A stretch of DNA of 64,000 nt, from NCBI RefSeq assembly GCF_027925305.1, contig NZ_BSDR01000001.1, positions 833,001 through 897,000 on the forward strand, in the 5' to 3' direction. This document shows, piece after piece, positions 8,971 to 17,753 of the stretch. A program made the translations under genes and the position numbers. Position 1 is the first letter of the stretch. The number at the start of each line of letters is the position of its first letter. This DNA comes from Desulforhabdus amnigena (GTDB lineage Bacteria > Desulfobacterota > Syntrophobacteria > Syntrophobacterales > Syntrophobacteraceae). The notes beneath the pieces are model-generated. The model searched no databases, was not told where the DNA came from, and saw only the letters and a list, made by a program, of their open reading frames with translations.

Positions 8971-9101
8971 ACATTCCCCCTTTTTGAAGTTTATATGGAT
9001 TCACTCCCCGGAGCACACCCTGGTCGCGACAATCGCAGGCAAGGCCCACTCCTGGAAGATAAAAATTTTATCCTTACGTTTTGACCTTCCCGTCGATGGG
9101 G

Positions 9102-9836
9102 TCAATGCATCGGTGACAGCACCTGTTTCAAAAACTGCTTTGTTCTTTCCTGCCTTGGATTGATGAAGAATTCATCCGGACTTGCCTCTTCCAGTATCTG
9201 GCCGTGATCAATGAAAACCACTCTATCCGAAACTTCTCGGGCAAAACCCATTTCGTGAGTGACCACGACCATGGTCATCCCTTCCATGGCGAGATCCTTC
9301 ATGACCGCCAGCACTTCACCGATCATCTCAGGATCCAAAGCGGATGTGGGTTCATCGAAAAGCATGATCTTGGGTTTCATGGCAAGGGAGCGAGCTATGG
9401 CCACCCTTTGTTGCTGTCCCCCTGAAAGCTGTGACGGATACGCCTTCTTTTTCTCTGCCAGCCCCACCCGCTCCAAAAGGGCCATTGCTTGTTCTTCGGC
9501 TTCCTTCCTAGGGGTCTGACGGATCTTGATGGGGGCCAGTGTGATGTTGCTGAGGACACTCAAATGGGGATAGAGGTTGAACTGCTGAAAAACAAACCCC
9601 ACTTCTGCACGAAGCTTATTGATATCCGTTTTGGGGTCGGATAGATCCATTCCATCGACAATGAGCTTTCCTTCGTCAATGGGTTCCAACTGATTGATCG
9701 TACGGATGAGAGTCGATTTTCCTGAACCTGAAGGACCGCATACAACGACGACTTCTCCCGGCTGCACCAGCAAGTTTATGTTATTAAGCACATGAAGTTT
9801 CTTGAACCACTTATGCACCCCTTGAAATTCAATCAT
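9102..9836 (-). CDS. Amino-acid ABC transporter ATPase (GlnQ/GltL type)
   Basis: 244 residues from the ATG at 9836, which matches the family start ([17 protein letters not shown]); the longer frame upstream is not conserved-looking. Walker A is GPSGSGKST, the Q-loop [10 protein letters not shown], the signature [15 protein letters not shown], Walker [15 protein letters not shown], and the switch His lies in [10 protein letters not shown]. It is the first gene of the four-gene uptake operon. It may also energise the SBP-permease pair at 5052-6603, which has no ATPase of its own; that sharing is an inference. Confidence 0.94.
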   Translation of the reverse strand: MIEFQGVHKWFKKLHVLNNINLLVQPGEVVVVCGPSGSGKSTLIRTINQLEPIDEGKLIVDGMDLSDPKTDINKLRAEVGFVFQQFNLYPHLSVLSNITLAPIKIRQTPRKEAEEQAMALLERVGLAEKKKAYPSQLSGGQQQRVAIARSLAMKPKIMLFDEPTSALDPEMIGEVLAVMKDLAMEGMTMVVVTHEMGFAREVSDRVVFIDHGQILEEASPDEFFINPRQERTKQFLKQVLSPMH

Positions 9837-10125
9837 TATAGCACCCTGAGTATAAACATGGTTGACATGCCACTCGTCCCTATGACGACCAGCTATCAGA
9901 ATCCAGTGACGGAGCAAATGGTCTATCCATTGCTCATCTGCTTCAAAGGACAGATGGATTTGCCCATGGCTGACTACAATTTCGTTCGCTTTTTGATAAG
10001 AAAGAAGCCGATTCCCAATCCTGTATACCTAACGGAACTCCGCAGGTCAAGAAAACCTGTCTGGAAGTGGCTGGGGAAATCCATCTGGAAGTTCCCCAGA
10101 GAAACCGTCCTTCGCTATCTGTCTT

Positions 10126-10581
10126 CTATTTGCCATAAGTTTTGGGATTGACCGTAAGAACCGGAACAGGAGAGTTCTTCACCACTTTTTCGGCTACGCT
10201 TCCAAAAGGAAAATTCGCTTTCATCCCGTGAGTGGCCAGAATGACGAGATCTGCTCCATATGCATCTATTGCCCGCAGTATTTCTTTAGCGGGATCGCCC
10301 AAAACAATATGAATATGGTAACGAGGGCATCCCTTCAGTTTGTCGTTGCAAAGTTCTTCAAGGCGCTCTCGTGATATTTTCATTCCGTATTCCTGCAGGT
10401 CGTGAATATGTTTTGCATCCAATCCACTCCCCCAAAAGTGTTCAAACATCGTTAGATCTTCTGCGACATGAAGCAGATGCACTTCCGCTTCGTATTTTTT
10501 AGTCAATGACGCGACGAAATCCTCGGCTGCCGAAGCGGCCTTCGAGAAATCTGTCGGCCATAGAATCCTTTTGATTTCCAT
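10126..10581 (-). CDS. Universal stress protein (UspA family)
   Basis: 151 residues of the Usp fold: beta-1 IKRILWPTDFSKAASAAEDF, a later ADLVILATHGMKAN and a C-terminal GSVAEKVVKNSPVPVLTVNP. The ATP-binding G2xG9xGS motif is only partly kept (HGMKANFPFGS), so nucleotide binding is likely but altered. It is monocistronic, divergent from pepN. A second, unlinked Usp gene lies at 20689. Confidence 0.92.
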   Translation of the reverse strand: MEIKRILWPTDFSKAASAAEDFVASLTKKYEAEVHLLHVAEDLTMFEHFWGSGLDAKHIHDLQEYGMKISRERLEELCNDKLKGCPRYHIHIVLGDPAKEILRAIDAYGADLVILATHGMKANFPFGSVAEKVVKNSPVPVLTVNPKTYGK

Positions 10582-11130
10582 GGTCTTACCTCCAATATCT
10601 TTTTCAGCGATTCGCAGGCCTTGAGTGCCATTTATGGAAACCCCACCCTGACAAATCGCTGGAATATCAAAGAGTCGTTTCTTTACCCTCCAATGATAAG
10701 ATTGGTCGGCTTACATTGCAACGAAAGGCAAAAGAGCTTCAAAAACAGTATAAGATATGGAAAATATTTATAATTTTAAGGCGATTTTTGCAAAGCGCTT
10801 TTCAATGGCAGCCTGTGAGATACAAACGGAAGCTCTCAAGACTTTTCCTTCATACTACCGCTAGATTGTCGGTTGATTTGTTGATTCAGTTTTCCCATAA
10901 TGCTCACATTGTGAAGCAATAAACGAATGTTCTTTATTGCTAAAATACGTTACCTCCCATGGGTGGAGTGGTCTAACGAAAGATGAAAAAACGCAAAGAG
11001 GTGCAAGGCAATAGAGAAACCGGGAAACGCTCTTGAAAAGCGATGTTATCATGAGCCATGAGCTTTTTTCATATAACAGGACAAGAAAATGGATCTTCAG
11101 CCATCCATTTTTATCTGGAAAGGATAAAAC
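10582..11130. other. Divergent intergenic region with a 27-bp inverted repeat
   Basis: This region separates the Usp gene (-) from pepN (+). Frames inside are short and have no recognisable product. The one clear structure is AGCAATAAA (10915-10923), nine bases, then TTTATTGCT (10933-10941), a perfect 9+9 inverted repeat. It could be an operator or an RNA hairpin. Confidence 0.4.
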
Positions 11131-13794
11131 GTGAATTCGACTGAGCGGCATTACAAATATCGGCGTGAAGATTTTGGGGAATTGCCAGTTGCTCTCAACC
11201 ATTTGACCATCCGCCTGAACTTCATTCAGGATCGAGTGGAAGCCACAAATTGTCTTGAAATGACAGCCAGAACGCCCATGGATTTGCTTGTCCTGGACGC
11301 TAAGGAATTGACAATCATGGGGGTGGAATGGTGCAGCGGTCCTGAAGAGGAAGAAGGGAAGGGGATTTCCCTAGAGTATGATTATCAAAAAACGCGGGAC
11401 AAACTGGTCATAACCTTGCCGCATCGAGTGGAGGCCGGCGAAAGGTTCTGGGTGAGGACGTTTACCCATTGTTTTCCATCGGACCATATACTCGAGGGAA
11501 TTTACAAAGACAGCACCCCGCCGGGAGCTCCCCAGCAATACATGTCTCAGTGCCAGCAGTGGGGATTCCAAAGAATCATGCCCATCTTTGACGACTGTCG
11601 GGCCAAGTGCACTATGACGACCACTCTCGAAGCCGATTCCGCCTATACGCACCTTATCAGTAACGGCAATATCAGCCGAAAAACCAACCCGGATGGCAAA
11701 CCGGTGCTCAAAGCCGGAGATCCGAGTCGTCAAGTTATCACTTACGAAAATACCATTCCGATGGCTCCCTATCTTTTCATTGCGTGTGCCGGGACATGGG
11801 ACAGCCTGGTAGACCATGTGACCTATGAATCGGGATCCACTGTGCGCCTCGAATACCTAGTTCCTCCAGGAAGCAGGGATGGAGCCCGGATTCCCATGGA
11901 AATTTTGAAAGAAGCCATCCTCTGGATTTCCAAGACTCAAGACTATGATTACACGGGGGATACCTACCGGACCATTTGCATGAACAAATCCAATTTCGGT
12001 GGAATGGAAAACGTGGGGAATACGACTATCGTGACGGATGCGGCGCTCATCAACGAACATACTCTGGATACTTCCCTGCTTTATGCTCACGCCGTCATTG
12101 TCCATGAGTTCGAACACAACCAGTGCGGCAGTGAAACCACCATGGATACGCCCTTCGATGTCTGGCTCAACGAAGCCTACACGGTGGATGTGGAGCGACA
12201 GTTCATGAGCGACATGTTCGATCCATCGTTTATACGGCTTCAACAGGTTGAAAGCATTCGAAATCCGTTACTGGGGCCCCTTGCCATTGAAGATGGCGGC
12301 CATGTGGGGCGGATCGTGCGTGAAGGGTTCAACGATCCCGATGAACTCATTGATGGTGTGACCTATGTCAAGGCCGCCGAAGTCATCCGTATGCTGCGTC
12401 TGTTGATAGGCGCCGACAACTTCAAGGCGGGAAAGAGCCTTTACTTTTCCCGTTATCGTTATGGCAATGCCACCACCGATCAGTTTTTCGCCTGCTTCGA
12501 AGAAGCCTCCGGATGCTCTCTCGACCAATTCAAGAAAAGATGGCTTTACACCATCGGATACCCGAAGATCACTGCAAAAACCTCGTATAACGCTTCAGCA
12601 AGGCAATACCGCATTACTTTTCACCAGGAGCTCAAAGAAGGGGAATCGGCATTTCATCTGCCTATAGATCTTGCTCTGGTGGATGCAAAGGGAGAAGATC
12701 TTCCGGGCACCTCGCAGGTCTTCCAGATGAAAGACGCCGATGCCGAACTGATCCTGCAAAATATTTCCACCCCTCCCGCCTTCGCCTCTATAAACCGTGA
12801 TTATTCCTTTTACGGGACTTTCCGGCAGGTAAATGCTTCCAAAGAAACTCTGACCATGCAGACGCGCCTGGATCCCAATGCGTACAATCGGGTGGATGCG
12901 ATGCGGCAGTTGACGGATCACCAGCGCATCAAGCTTCTACACGATCCGGACAGCGCAATCGATTCTCATTGGCTGCAACTTTACGGGGAAATCATCGATG
13001 ACCGCCGTCTACCCTCGGCCCTCAAGGCCTATTTTCTTCGAGTGGACGAACAGCCCATGGACCGCACTTATTCCGTATGGTATCCGGAACTGGTCGCCGC
13101 CCGGGAAAAGCTCATGAAGGCGGTGAACGGCCTTTACCGAGAACCGTTGCTGGAACTGTTCAAAGGACTGGACACCTACTCGGCTAGTTCATCTCCCAAG
13201 GATGGTATCGAAGATCGCATGCTCAAACAGGTTCTGCTGGACTTGATTGTAGTGGATGATTCACCGGAGAGCCATCAGCTCATTTTGGATCACTTCTACG
13301 CTGCTACAACCGCTACAGACCGAGTGGCGGCACTATTGGCTCTCAATCGGAGTTCCGCCCCCAAACGCCGTGCCGTGCTCGAAGAAGTTTATGAGTCCTG
13401 GCATACGCATCTCAGCGGGTATGCCAACTATCTTCGAGTCATATCCAATGGAACCGTGGAAGATGTTTTTGAAATGATTGAAGTCGAAAAGAAGCGGGCG
13501 AGCTTTGATATCACTCAACCCACATGGTGCCGAGCTCTCTTTCTGCCCATGGCGGCCAACAACAAGAAGGTCTGGACCGATGAGGGCATCCAGTGGATTG
13601 GGGACACCATCATAGAACTTGCCCCCATCAACGCCACCACGACCAGCCGTCTTCTGAACACTTTTCAGCATGTTCGAAATCTAAAGCCGGAACTCCAGAA
13701 GAAGGTGATCCCGACTTTAGAACGGATAGTGAAAAATGTTTCGGCTGAGGCGAGCCCCACTATTTTCGGGCAGGCAAGCGCTTACCTGAGGTAA
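11131..13794 (+). CDS. pepN: M1 family metallo-aminopeptidase (PepN type)
   Basis: 887 residues from a GTG that follows a GGAAAGGA ribosome site by six bases; E. coli PepN is 870. It removes N-terminal residues from peptides in the cytoplasm. The zinc site is complete: H325-E-F-E-H329, then 18 residues to E348 in LNEAY. The exopeptidase motif GGMEN is at 290-294 (GAMEN in most), and a Tyr near 412 (GVTYVKAAEVIRML) matches the transition-state Tyr. Domain order is an N-terminal beta domain, catalytic domain, an Ig-like domain from about 480 (DUF3458) and a helical C-terminal domain. It is monocistronic, and it would feed peptide use along with the many amino-acid transporters here. Confidence 0.93.
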   Translation: MNSTERHYKYRREDFGELPVALNHLTIRLNFIQDRVEATNCLEMTARTPMDLLVLDAKELTIMGVEWCSGPEEEEGKGISLEYDYQKTRDKLVITLPHRVEAGERFWVRTFTHCFPSDHILEGIYKDSTPPGAPQQYMSQCQQWGFQRIMPIFDDCRAKCTMTTTLEADSAYTHLISNGNISRKTNPDGKPVLKAGDPSRQVITYENTIPMAPYLFIACAGTWDSLVDHVTYESGSTVRLEYLVPPGSRDGARIPMEILKEAILWISKTQDYDYTGDTYRTICMNKSNFGGMENVGNTTIVTDAALINEHTLDTSLLYAHAVIVHEFEHNQCGSETTMDTPFDVWLNEAYTVDVERQFMSDMFDPSFIRLQQVESIRNPLLGPLAIEDGGHVGRIVREGFNDPDELIDGVTYVKAAEVIRMLRLLIGADNFKAGKSLYFSRYRYGNATTDQFFACFEEASGCSLDQFKKRWLYTIGYPKITAKTSYNASARQYRITFHQELKEGESAFHLPIDLALVDAKGEDLPGTSQVFQMKDADAELILQNISTPPAFASINRDYSFYGTFRQVNASKETLTMQTRLDPNAYNRVDAMRQLTDHQRIKLLHDPDSAIDSHWLQLYGEIIDDRRLPSALKAYFLRVDEQPMDRTYSVWYPELVAAREKLMKAVNGLYREPLLELFKGLDTYSASSSPKDGIEDRMLKQVLLDLIVVDDSPESHQLILDHFYAATTATDRVAALLALNRSSAPKRRAVLEEVYESWHTHLSGYANYLRVISNGTVEDVFEMIEVEKKRASFDITQPTWCRALFLPMAANNKKVWTDEGIQWIGDTIIELAPINATTTSRLLNTFQHVRNLKPELQKKVIPTLERIVKNVSAEASPTIFGQASAYLR

Positions 13795-13857
13795 TAGAAA
13801 CAAACCATGTGAAGGGGACGCCTTTCCATCGACTTGCGCTTCGACAACCGCCTGCCC

Positions 13858-14400
13858 TCAAGGCTTATTTACCTGAAGGTTGGTGCCCGTTTCTGTCGAT
13901 TGGATCTGAGCTTGGGGTTGCGACAGCATGGTTGCATCGGAACTCGAATAGAATTCAGCCGTGATCGTTCCCGTTTCTACGGAAACATCACTTGATGGAC
14001 CTCGGCAAAGCCTGCCGTTGAGATAGTAGGTAAAAATCTTTGTTCCATTTGTCTTCACCGGGAAAACATACCGGACGGAAAAGTTCTGAAAAAGCCTGAA
14101 GCCGGGGGTGACCCTGTACAACCAGGGTCCTGCAGAGCCAGGTTCAGTGCCCAGAGTGAGCTCCAGAAAGGAAACATCATTGGCGAAAGAGGCCATTCCG
14201 CTAGCGGTGACAATCACATATCCATTCGACGGGGGTACGATCTGAACGGATGCGCATTTCTTGAAAACGCAATTTGATGGAATGGTTTTCAGAAAACCAT
14301 TTCGAAAAGCGAGTTTTTCGCCTGCAAATGAAGACGAGGTGCAGATCAGACCGAGTGACGTCAAAAGCATTGCAGCGATACTAAATTGAGCGAATTTCAT
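13858..14400 (-). CDS. Secreted hypothetical protein
   Basis: 180 residues with a signal peptide (MKFAQFSIAAMLLTSLGLICTSSSFA). The mature part looks beta-rich (VQIVPPSNGYVIVTASGMASF, FLELTLGTEPGS, FSVRYVFPVKTNGTKIFTYYLNG) and carries Cys pairs that could form disulfides (SNCVFKKCASV, GRLCRG). The C-terminal tail is polar and low in complexity. No family is recognised. It is convergent with pepN at 64 bases and probably exported to the periplasm. Confidence 0.65.
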   Translation of the reverse strand: MKFAQFSIAAMLLTSLGLICTSSSFAGEKLAFRNGFLKTIPSNCVFKKCASVQIVPPSNGYVIVTASGMASFANDVSFLELTLGTEPGSAGPWLYRVTPGFRLFQNFSVRYVFPVKTNGTKIFTYYLNGRLCRGPSSDVSVETGTITAEFYSSSDATMLSQPQAQIQSTETGTNLQVNKP

Positions 14401-14521
14401 TGGATGTCCTCCTGTATTTCAATTGTTCGAATCACACGCATCATATCTTCACCGAGGCATTTCATCAAACATTCATCGCTTTTTACAGGAAAACAGTGGA
14501 GCCTGATGCACAAAACAGAAT

Positions 14522-15415
14522 TTATGGATTTTGGAGCTCAACTCCGCCTGACGGGTTTTTCCTGCTGCCGCAATTTGGAATCTCTATGCTGATACAGTTT
14601 TCCTTCTGAAGGTAAGCCACCACTTCTTTAGGAATATACTCGAGACTCAACAATTCTTGCACTGTAATTTCACCATTTTTCAATTTGACAAGTAATCGAT
14701 CATGGAACTGAGTCTCAGTCTTGCGCTGATGGTAATCCCTGTATACAAGGGCAGAACCCAAAATTGCGATGACTCCCATCATGAACCAGAAAATCCAGTG
14801 TTCAATTTCCACTCGAAACGATTCAAGAGCCAGTTTGCTCCCAATGAAGAAAATGAGCTGGTAAGCCAGGTCTTCCAATCTCGGAAGTTTTTCGAGAAGG
14901 CTGACGAAGAGCCGGGATACAAAGCGCAGAAAAATGATTCCCAGCACTCCGCCAATCCAAACCACGAAGAGTTTGTCGCTCATGGCCACCGCCGTTGTAA
15001 TGCTGTCTATGGAAAAAGCGATATCCGTGAGTTCGACGATGGCCACGACCTTCCAGAAATTGCCGGCGATTTCCTTCCTGGGATGACTCGCATCTTCTTT
15101 ATAAAAAAAGAACATGTGCTTCATAGCCAGATAGATGAGATAACCGCCACCGATGAGCTTGAAAAACCAAAGGCGCATGAGGTACGAGGCAAATATCAAG
15201 GCGATAAAGCGAAAAAAGAATGCGCCGGCAATACCATAGGTAAGGGCTTTTCTTTGCTTATCCTTGGGTAGAGTACGAATGAGAATGGCGAGCACCAGAG
15301 CGTTATCGACCGAGAGGATTCCTTCCAGAATGGCCAATGTGGCGATGGGAAGGATATCTACGAACGCAAGCATATGGAATTGGCTGACAATGTGTGAAAA
15401 TAGAGAAGATTCCAT
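14522..15415 (-). CDS. TerC family integral membrane protein
   Basis: 297 residues. The TerC hallmark acidic helix motifs are present: LEGILSVDNALVLAILI near residue 30 and ELTDIAFSIDSITTAVAMS near 130, plus seven to eight transmembrane segments. Family members move or sense divalent metals (Mn or Ca in the Alx/MntX branch) in the inner membrane. A cytoplasmic C-terminal tail of about 60 residues (KLKNGEITVQELLSLEYIPKEVVAYLQKEN) is longer than usual and may be regulatory. The end of the protein has extra residues after the last conserved part. Confidence 0.88.
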   Translation of the reverse strand: MESSLFSHIVSQFHMLAFVDILPIATLAILEGILSVDNALVLAILIRTLPKDKQRKALTYGIAGAFFFRFIALIFASYLMRLWFFKLIGGGYLIYLAMKHMFFFYKEDASHPRKEIAGNFWKVVAIVELTDIAFSIDSITTAVAMSDKLFVVWIGGVLGIIFLRFVSRLFVSLLEKLPRLEDLAYQLIFFIGSKLALESFRVEIEHWIFWFMMGVIAILGSALVYRDYHQRKTETQFHDRLLVKLKNGEITVQELLSLEYIPKEVVAYLQKENCISIEIPNCGSRKNPSGGVELQNP

Positions 15416-15434
15416 TTAGAACAATTTTCCCCCT

Positions 15435-15770
15435 TCAACTCAATCGCGCACCGCAGTGGGGACATTTGTCTGGATTGATAGCGACTCCGAGATAGTATTT
15501 ATCGTGAGCTCGAAGGATCTTGTCACAAACAGGGCACTTGTACTGATTGAAGCCTGTAACGGCGAAGACCACCCCCGAGATGAGCTGAGCAATGGAAAGG
15601 GCTCTCCAGGTGTTCACGCCGATCCCGAGGAAATTCGGGTAACTGTCGATGAGTTGTCGAAGTCCTAAGCCTAGTCCGATGAGGACCATGGCCAAAGCAA
15701 AATTTCTTAAAAGGGTCTGCCTACGCCGCTGAAATTCTTCGATCACGCGTTCTTCTCTCGGACTCGACAT
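15435..15770 (-). CDS. Small membrane protein with C-terminal zinc ribbon
   Basis: 111 residues from the ATG at 15770, whose GGAGGAAG ribosome site overlaps the upstream alternative ATG at 15782. The protein has a basic helix (EERVIEEFQRRRQTLLRN), two transmembrane segments (FALAMVLIGLGLGLRQL; ISGVVFAVTGF) and a C-terminal CPVC...CPHC zinc ribbon. It ends 20 bases before the TerC start on the same strand, so the two are likely cotranscribed. Function unknown. Confidence 0.75.
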   Translation of the reverse strand: MSSPREERVIEEFQRRRQTLLRNFALAMVLIGLGLGLRQLIDSYPNFLGIGVNTWRALSIAQLISGVVFAVTGFNQYKCPVCDKILRAHDKYYLGVAINPDKCPHCGARLS

Positions 15771-16140
15771 GACTTCCTCCATGAAACATGAAAGAGGGAC
15801 CTCTCCATCCAGAACAGGGAGTTCCCCGAGTAGATTTCAATACATATTGAATCACGCTTCGATTCGGAATAACAAAAAAATAATTATATATGTGATAAAG
15901 AGAGATGTCACTCGCATAACGATTTTGTTTTTCCACTTCAATTGGAGGGGGTACATACGCCTTTTAGACGCTGCTTTTGCCATTGAAGAAGCGCTGAATT
16001 TGCCTTTATGCATGCCGCTGTGGCATATTCTGATCGTATCCTCAACAGGATGAAGAAGGATGTAGAAAATGACTTCGCTGTTTTAGCGGTGTCTGCAAAT
16101 GGGATAGCCGGGTTGAGCATGAAATGGAAAGCCTTTCCGT
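15771..16140. other. AT-rich intergenic region, no gene seen
   Basis: Divergent space between the zinc-ribbon gene (-) and the gene at 16141 (+). Short frames are not protein-like. I see no convincing promoter. Confidence 0.35.
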
Positions 16141-16752
16141 ATGTCAGAGTATGTTTGGTGTAAGAGAGACGAACGTCGCATTCCCTCATTCAAATGTTTG
16201 CTTTGCAGGGAGCATTGCTATACGAGCCTTGAGAAAGAGACTGGATTGAACAATGCACTGGAAATTCTTGTCAAATCTGGAAGATACAAGGAGTGTTTTA
16301 TAATGAAGCGAAAGGAAAACCCCGTTCCAACTGAAAATCTCTCCCATGAAGCAACGGGGGAAGAAGCAACAGGGGAAAACAAAATGGATTTGCCTGCCGG
16401 TAAAATGGGTGCAGGAAGCAATGAGCGAATCTATGTGATGGAAGATGGAAGGCTTCAACCCTTTGCATCGGAGGACTACACGGTTTCTACCCTCTACCAG
16501 GTGGTGGAATCTTTTTCGGTAGAATGCAAGCTGGTGCGTCCGGAAGATCCTTCCAACGTTGTCTATGAAGGAAAAAAACCTTCCAAGAAGACTCTGCCTG
16601 TTGTCGTGACGAAAAAGGGGGAGAGCCTCATCATGGAATCATGGGAAAGTCTGGAGTCCAAGCCGGAACAACTGACCGAAGCGATCGAGGTGATTGGGGT
16701 AATGCCCGTAAAAAAGATTTTTGTCCTCCGAAAAAATATTCAAAAATTTTGA
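16141..16752 (+). CDS. Hypothetical protein with N-terminal Cys cluster
   Basis: 203 residues if it starts at the ATG at 16141, the first start after an in-frame stop at 16120. That start lacks a clear ribosome site; an alternative ATG at 16303 has AAGGAG upstream but removes the Cys part. The first 30 residues carry four to five Cys (WCKRDERRIPSFKCLLCREHC), looking like a small metal-binding knuckle. Then comes a low-complexity Glu/Thr-rich stretch and a compact C-terminal part (ERIYVMEDGRLQPFASEDYTVSTLYQVVESF). No family is recognised. Confidence 0.6.
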   Translation: MSEYVWCKRDERRIPSFKCLLCREHCYTSLEKETGLNNALEILVKSGRYKECFIMKRKENPVPTENLSHEATGEEATGENKMDLPAGKMGAGSNERIYVMEDGRLQPFASEDYTVSTLYQVVESFSVECKLVRPEDPSNVVYEGKKPSKKTLPVVVTKKGESLIMESWESLESKPEQLTEAIEVIGVMPVKKIFVLRKNIQKF

Positions 16753-16987
16753 TGCGCTACATTGAGATAAAGTCCCAAGGTATGAACTGTGTGGGATTTT
16801 TGCTGTCATATCAACCTCAGGCTCAGAGTTGTAAATCGAAAAATATTCAGCCTGTTTTTCCATTTAGAAAAAAGGAAATATCAACCGATATGCATGACAG
16901 AGTCAGGGGAAAGTATGGATGGTTTATTCTTCATTCTATTGTCATTCATTTGTATAATATAAAAGCTTAAAGATGGGCTCCATTTGC

Positions 16988-17016
16988 TTGACACAATAGT
17001 CATTATGAGATAGCAT
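16988..17016 (+). promoter_or_regulatory. Sigma-70 promoter for the cold-shock gene
   Basis: TTGACA (16988-16993), 17 bases, then TAGCAT (17011-17016). Transcription from about 17023 would give a leader of some 135 nt before the cold-shock start. A long structured leader is typical of cspA-type genes, where it controls mRNA stability and translation at low temperature. Confidence 0.55.
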
Positions 17017-17158
17017 TTGTCGCATTTAATTATAGAATATGGTTCGCTAATTTGAAGTCTTGCCCAATCGATGGATCTTTTGTCGCCATTTCGGTGGTGC
17101 ACTCAAAGTAGCGCGCCGGAAATCAGCAAAAAACAGCGCTAACGAAAGGAAATCAGAA

Positions 17159-17359
17159 ATGCCTGAAGGCCGAGTAAAATGGTTTAATGACAAAAAGGGC
17201 TATGGGTTCATTGAAACACAAGATCAGGGTGACGTGTTCGTGCATCATACCGCCATCCAGGCAGAAGGTTTTCGTTCCCTTTCAGAAGGGGACAAGGTGA
17301 GTTTTGAGGTGGAGCGTGGTCCGAAGGGCCCTCAGGCTGTCAATGTGAAGAAAATTTAG
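17159..17359 (+). CDS. Cold-shock domain protein (CspA family)
   Basis: 66 residues; the ATG at 17159 follows GAAAGGA by about eight bases and matches the family start. Both RNA-binding motifs are intact: KGYGFIE (RNP1) and DVFVHHTAI (RNP2). It is a single-OB-fold RNA chaperone in the cytoplasm, and also binds single-stranded DNA. The gene stands alone, with its own promoter and terminator. Confidence 0.95.
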   Translation: MPEGRVKWFNDKKGYGFIETQDQGDVFVHHTAIQAEGFRSLSEGDKVSFEVERGPKGPQAVNVKKI

Positions 17360-17392
17360 AGATCGACTGCGCATTAGTAAATGAACGATTCC

Positions 17393-17422
17393 AACGGCCA
17401 AGGAAGTTTCCTGGCCGTTTTT
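17393..17422 (+). terminator. Intrinsic terminator of the cold-shock gene
   Basis: AACGGCCA (17393-17400) pairs with TGGCCGTT (17412-17419). The stem continues inward with GGA/TCC after one bulged A. A run of five T follows. It lies 34 bases after the cold-shock stop. Confidence 0.8.
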
Positions 17423-17753
17423 ATTTCATTTCGTAACGGCTTGGCAAGAAAGTACAACGAGCAGGGAAAACGAAAAGAGATCCAAAATCGGTTTTTTCTC
17501 ATTTTTAAAATTATGCCATGAACCCGCTGAACTTTGGACCTTCAATAGTCAAAGAGTAAGCACTCCCGCGAAAAGTCCACCTCTCAATCTTGCGAGTTAT
17601 CTCTGAATAATCTGCTTCGCTTGACAATCTTGATAAAATACCTCTCTTCGCTTACAATCCACCTCCCCTAGTTTAGATTAAATGACAGCATTATAATGAG
17701 TCTGTAAACGCGGATACTCTTGAACTCGATATTTTGGATTTCTGGAGACTGGA
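17423..17753. other. Intergenic region, no gene seen
   Basis: No coding frame of interest. TATAAT at 17692-17697 is a possible -10 box for the next gene, without a good -35. TTGACA at 17621 has no -10 at the right distance. Confidence 0.35.

Noticed and set aside
9837-10151. Short + strand frame between the ATPase and Usp genes
   Set aside because: Overlaps both genes at its ends, has no ribosome site or domain.
17621-17639. TTGACA...TAAAAT as a promoter
   Set aside because: Only seven bases between the boxes.
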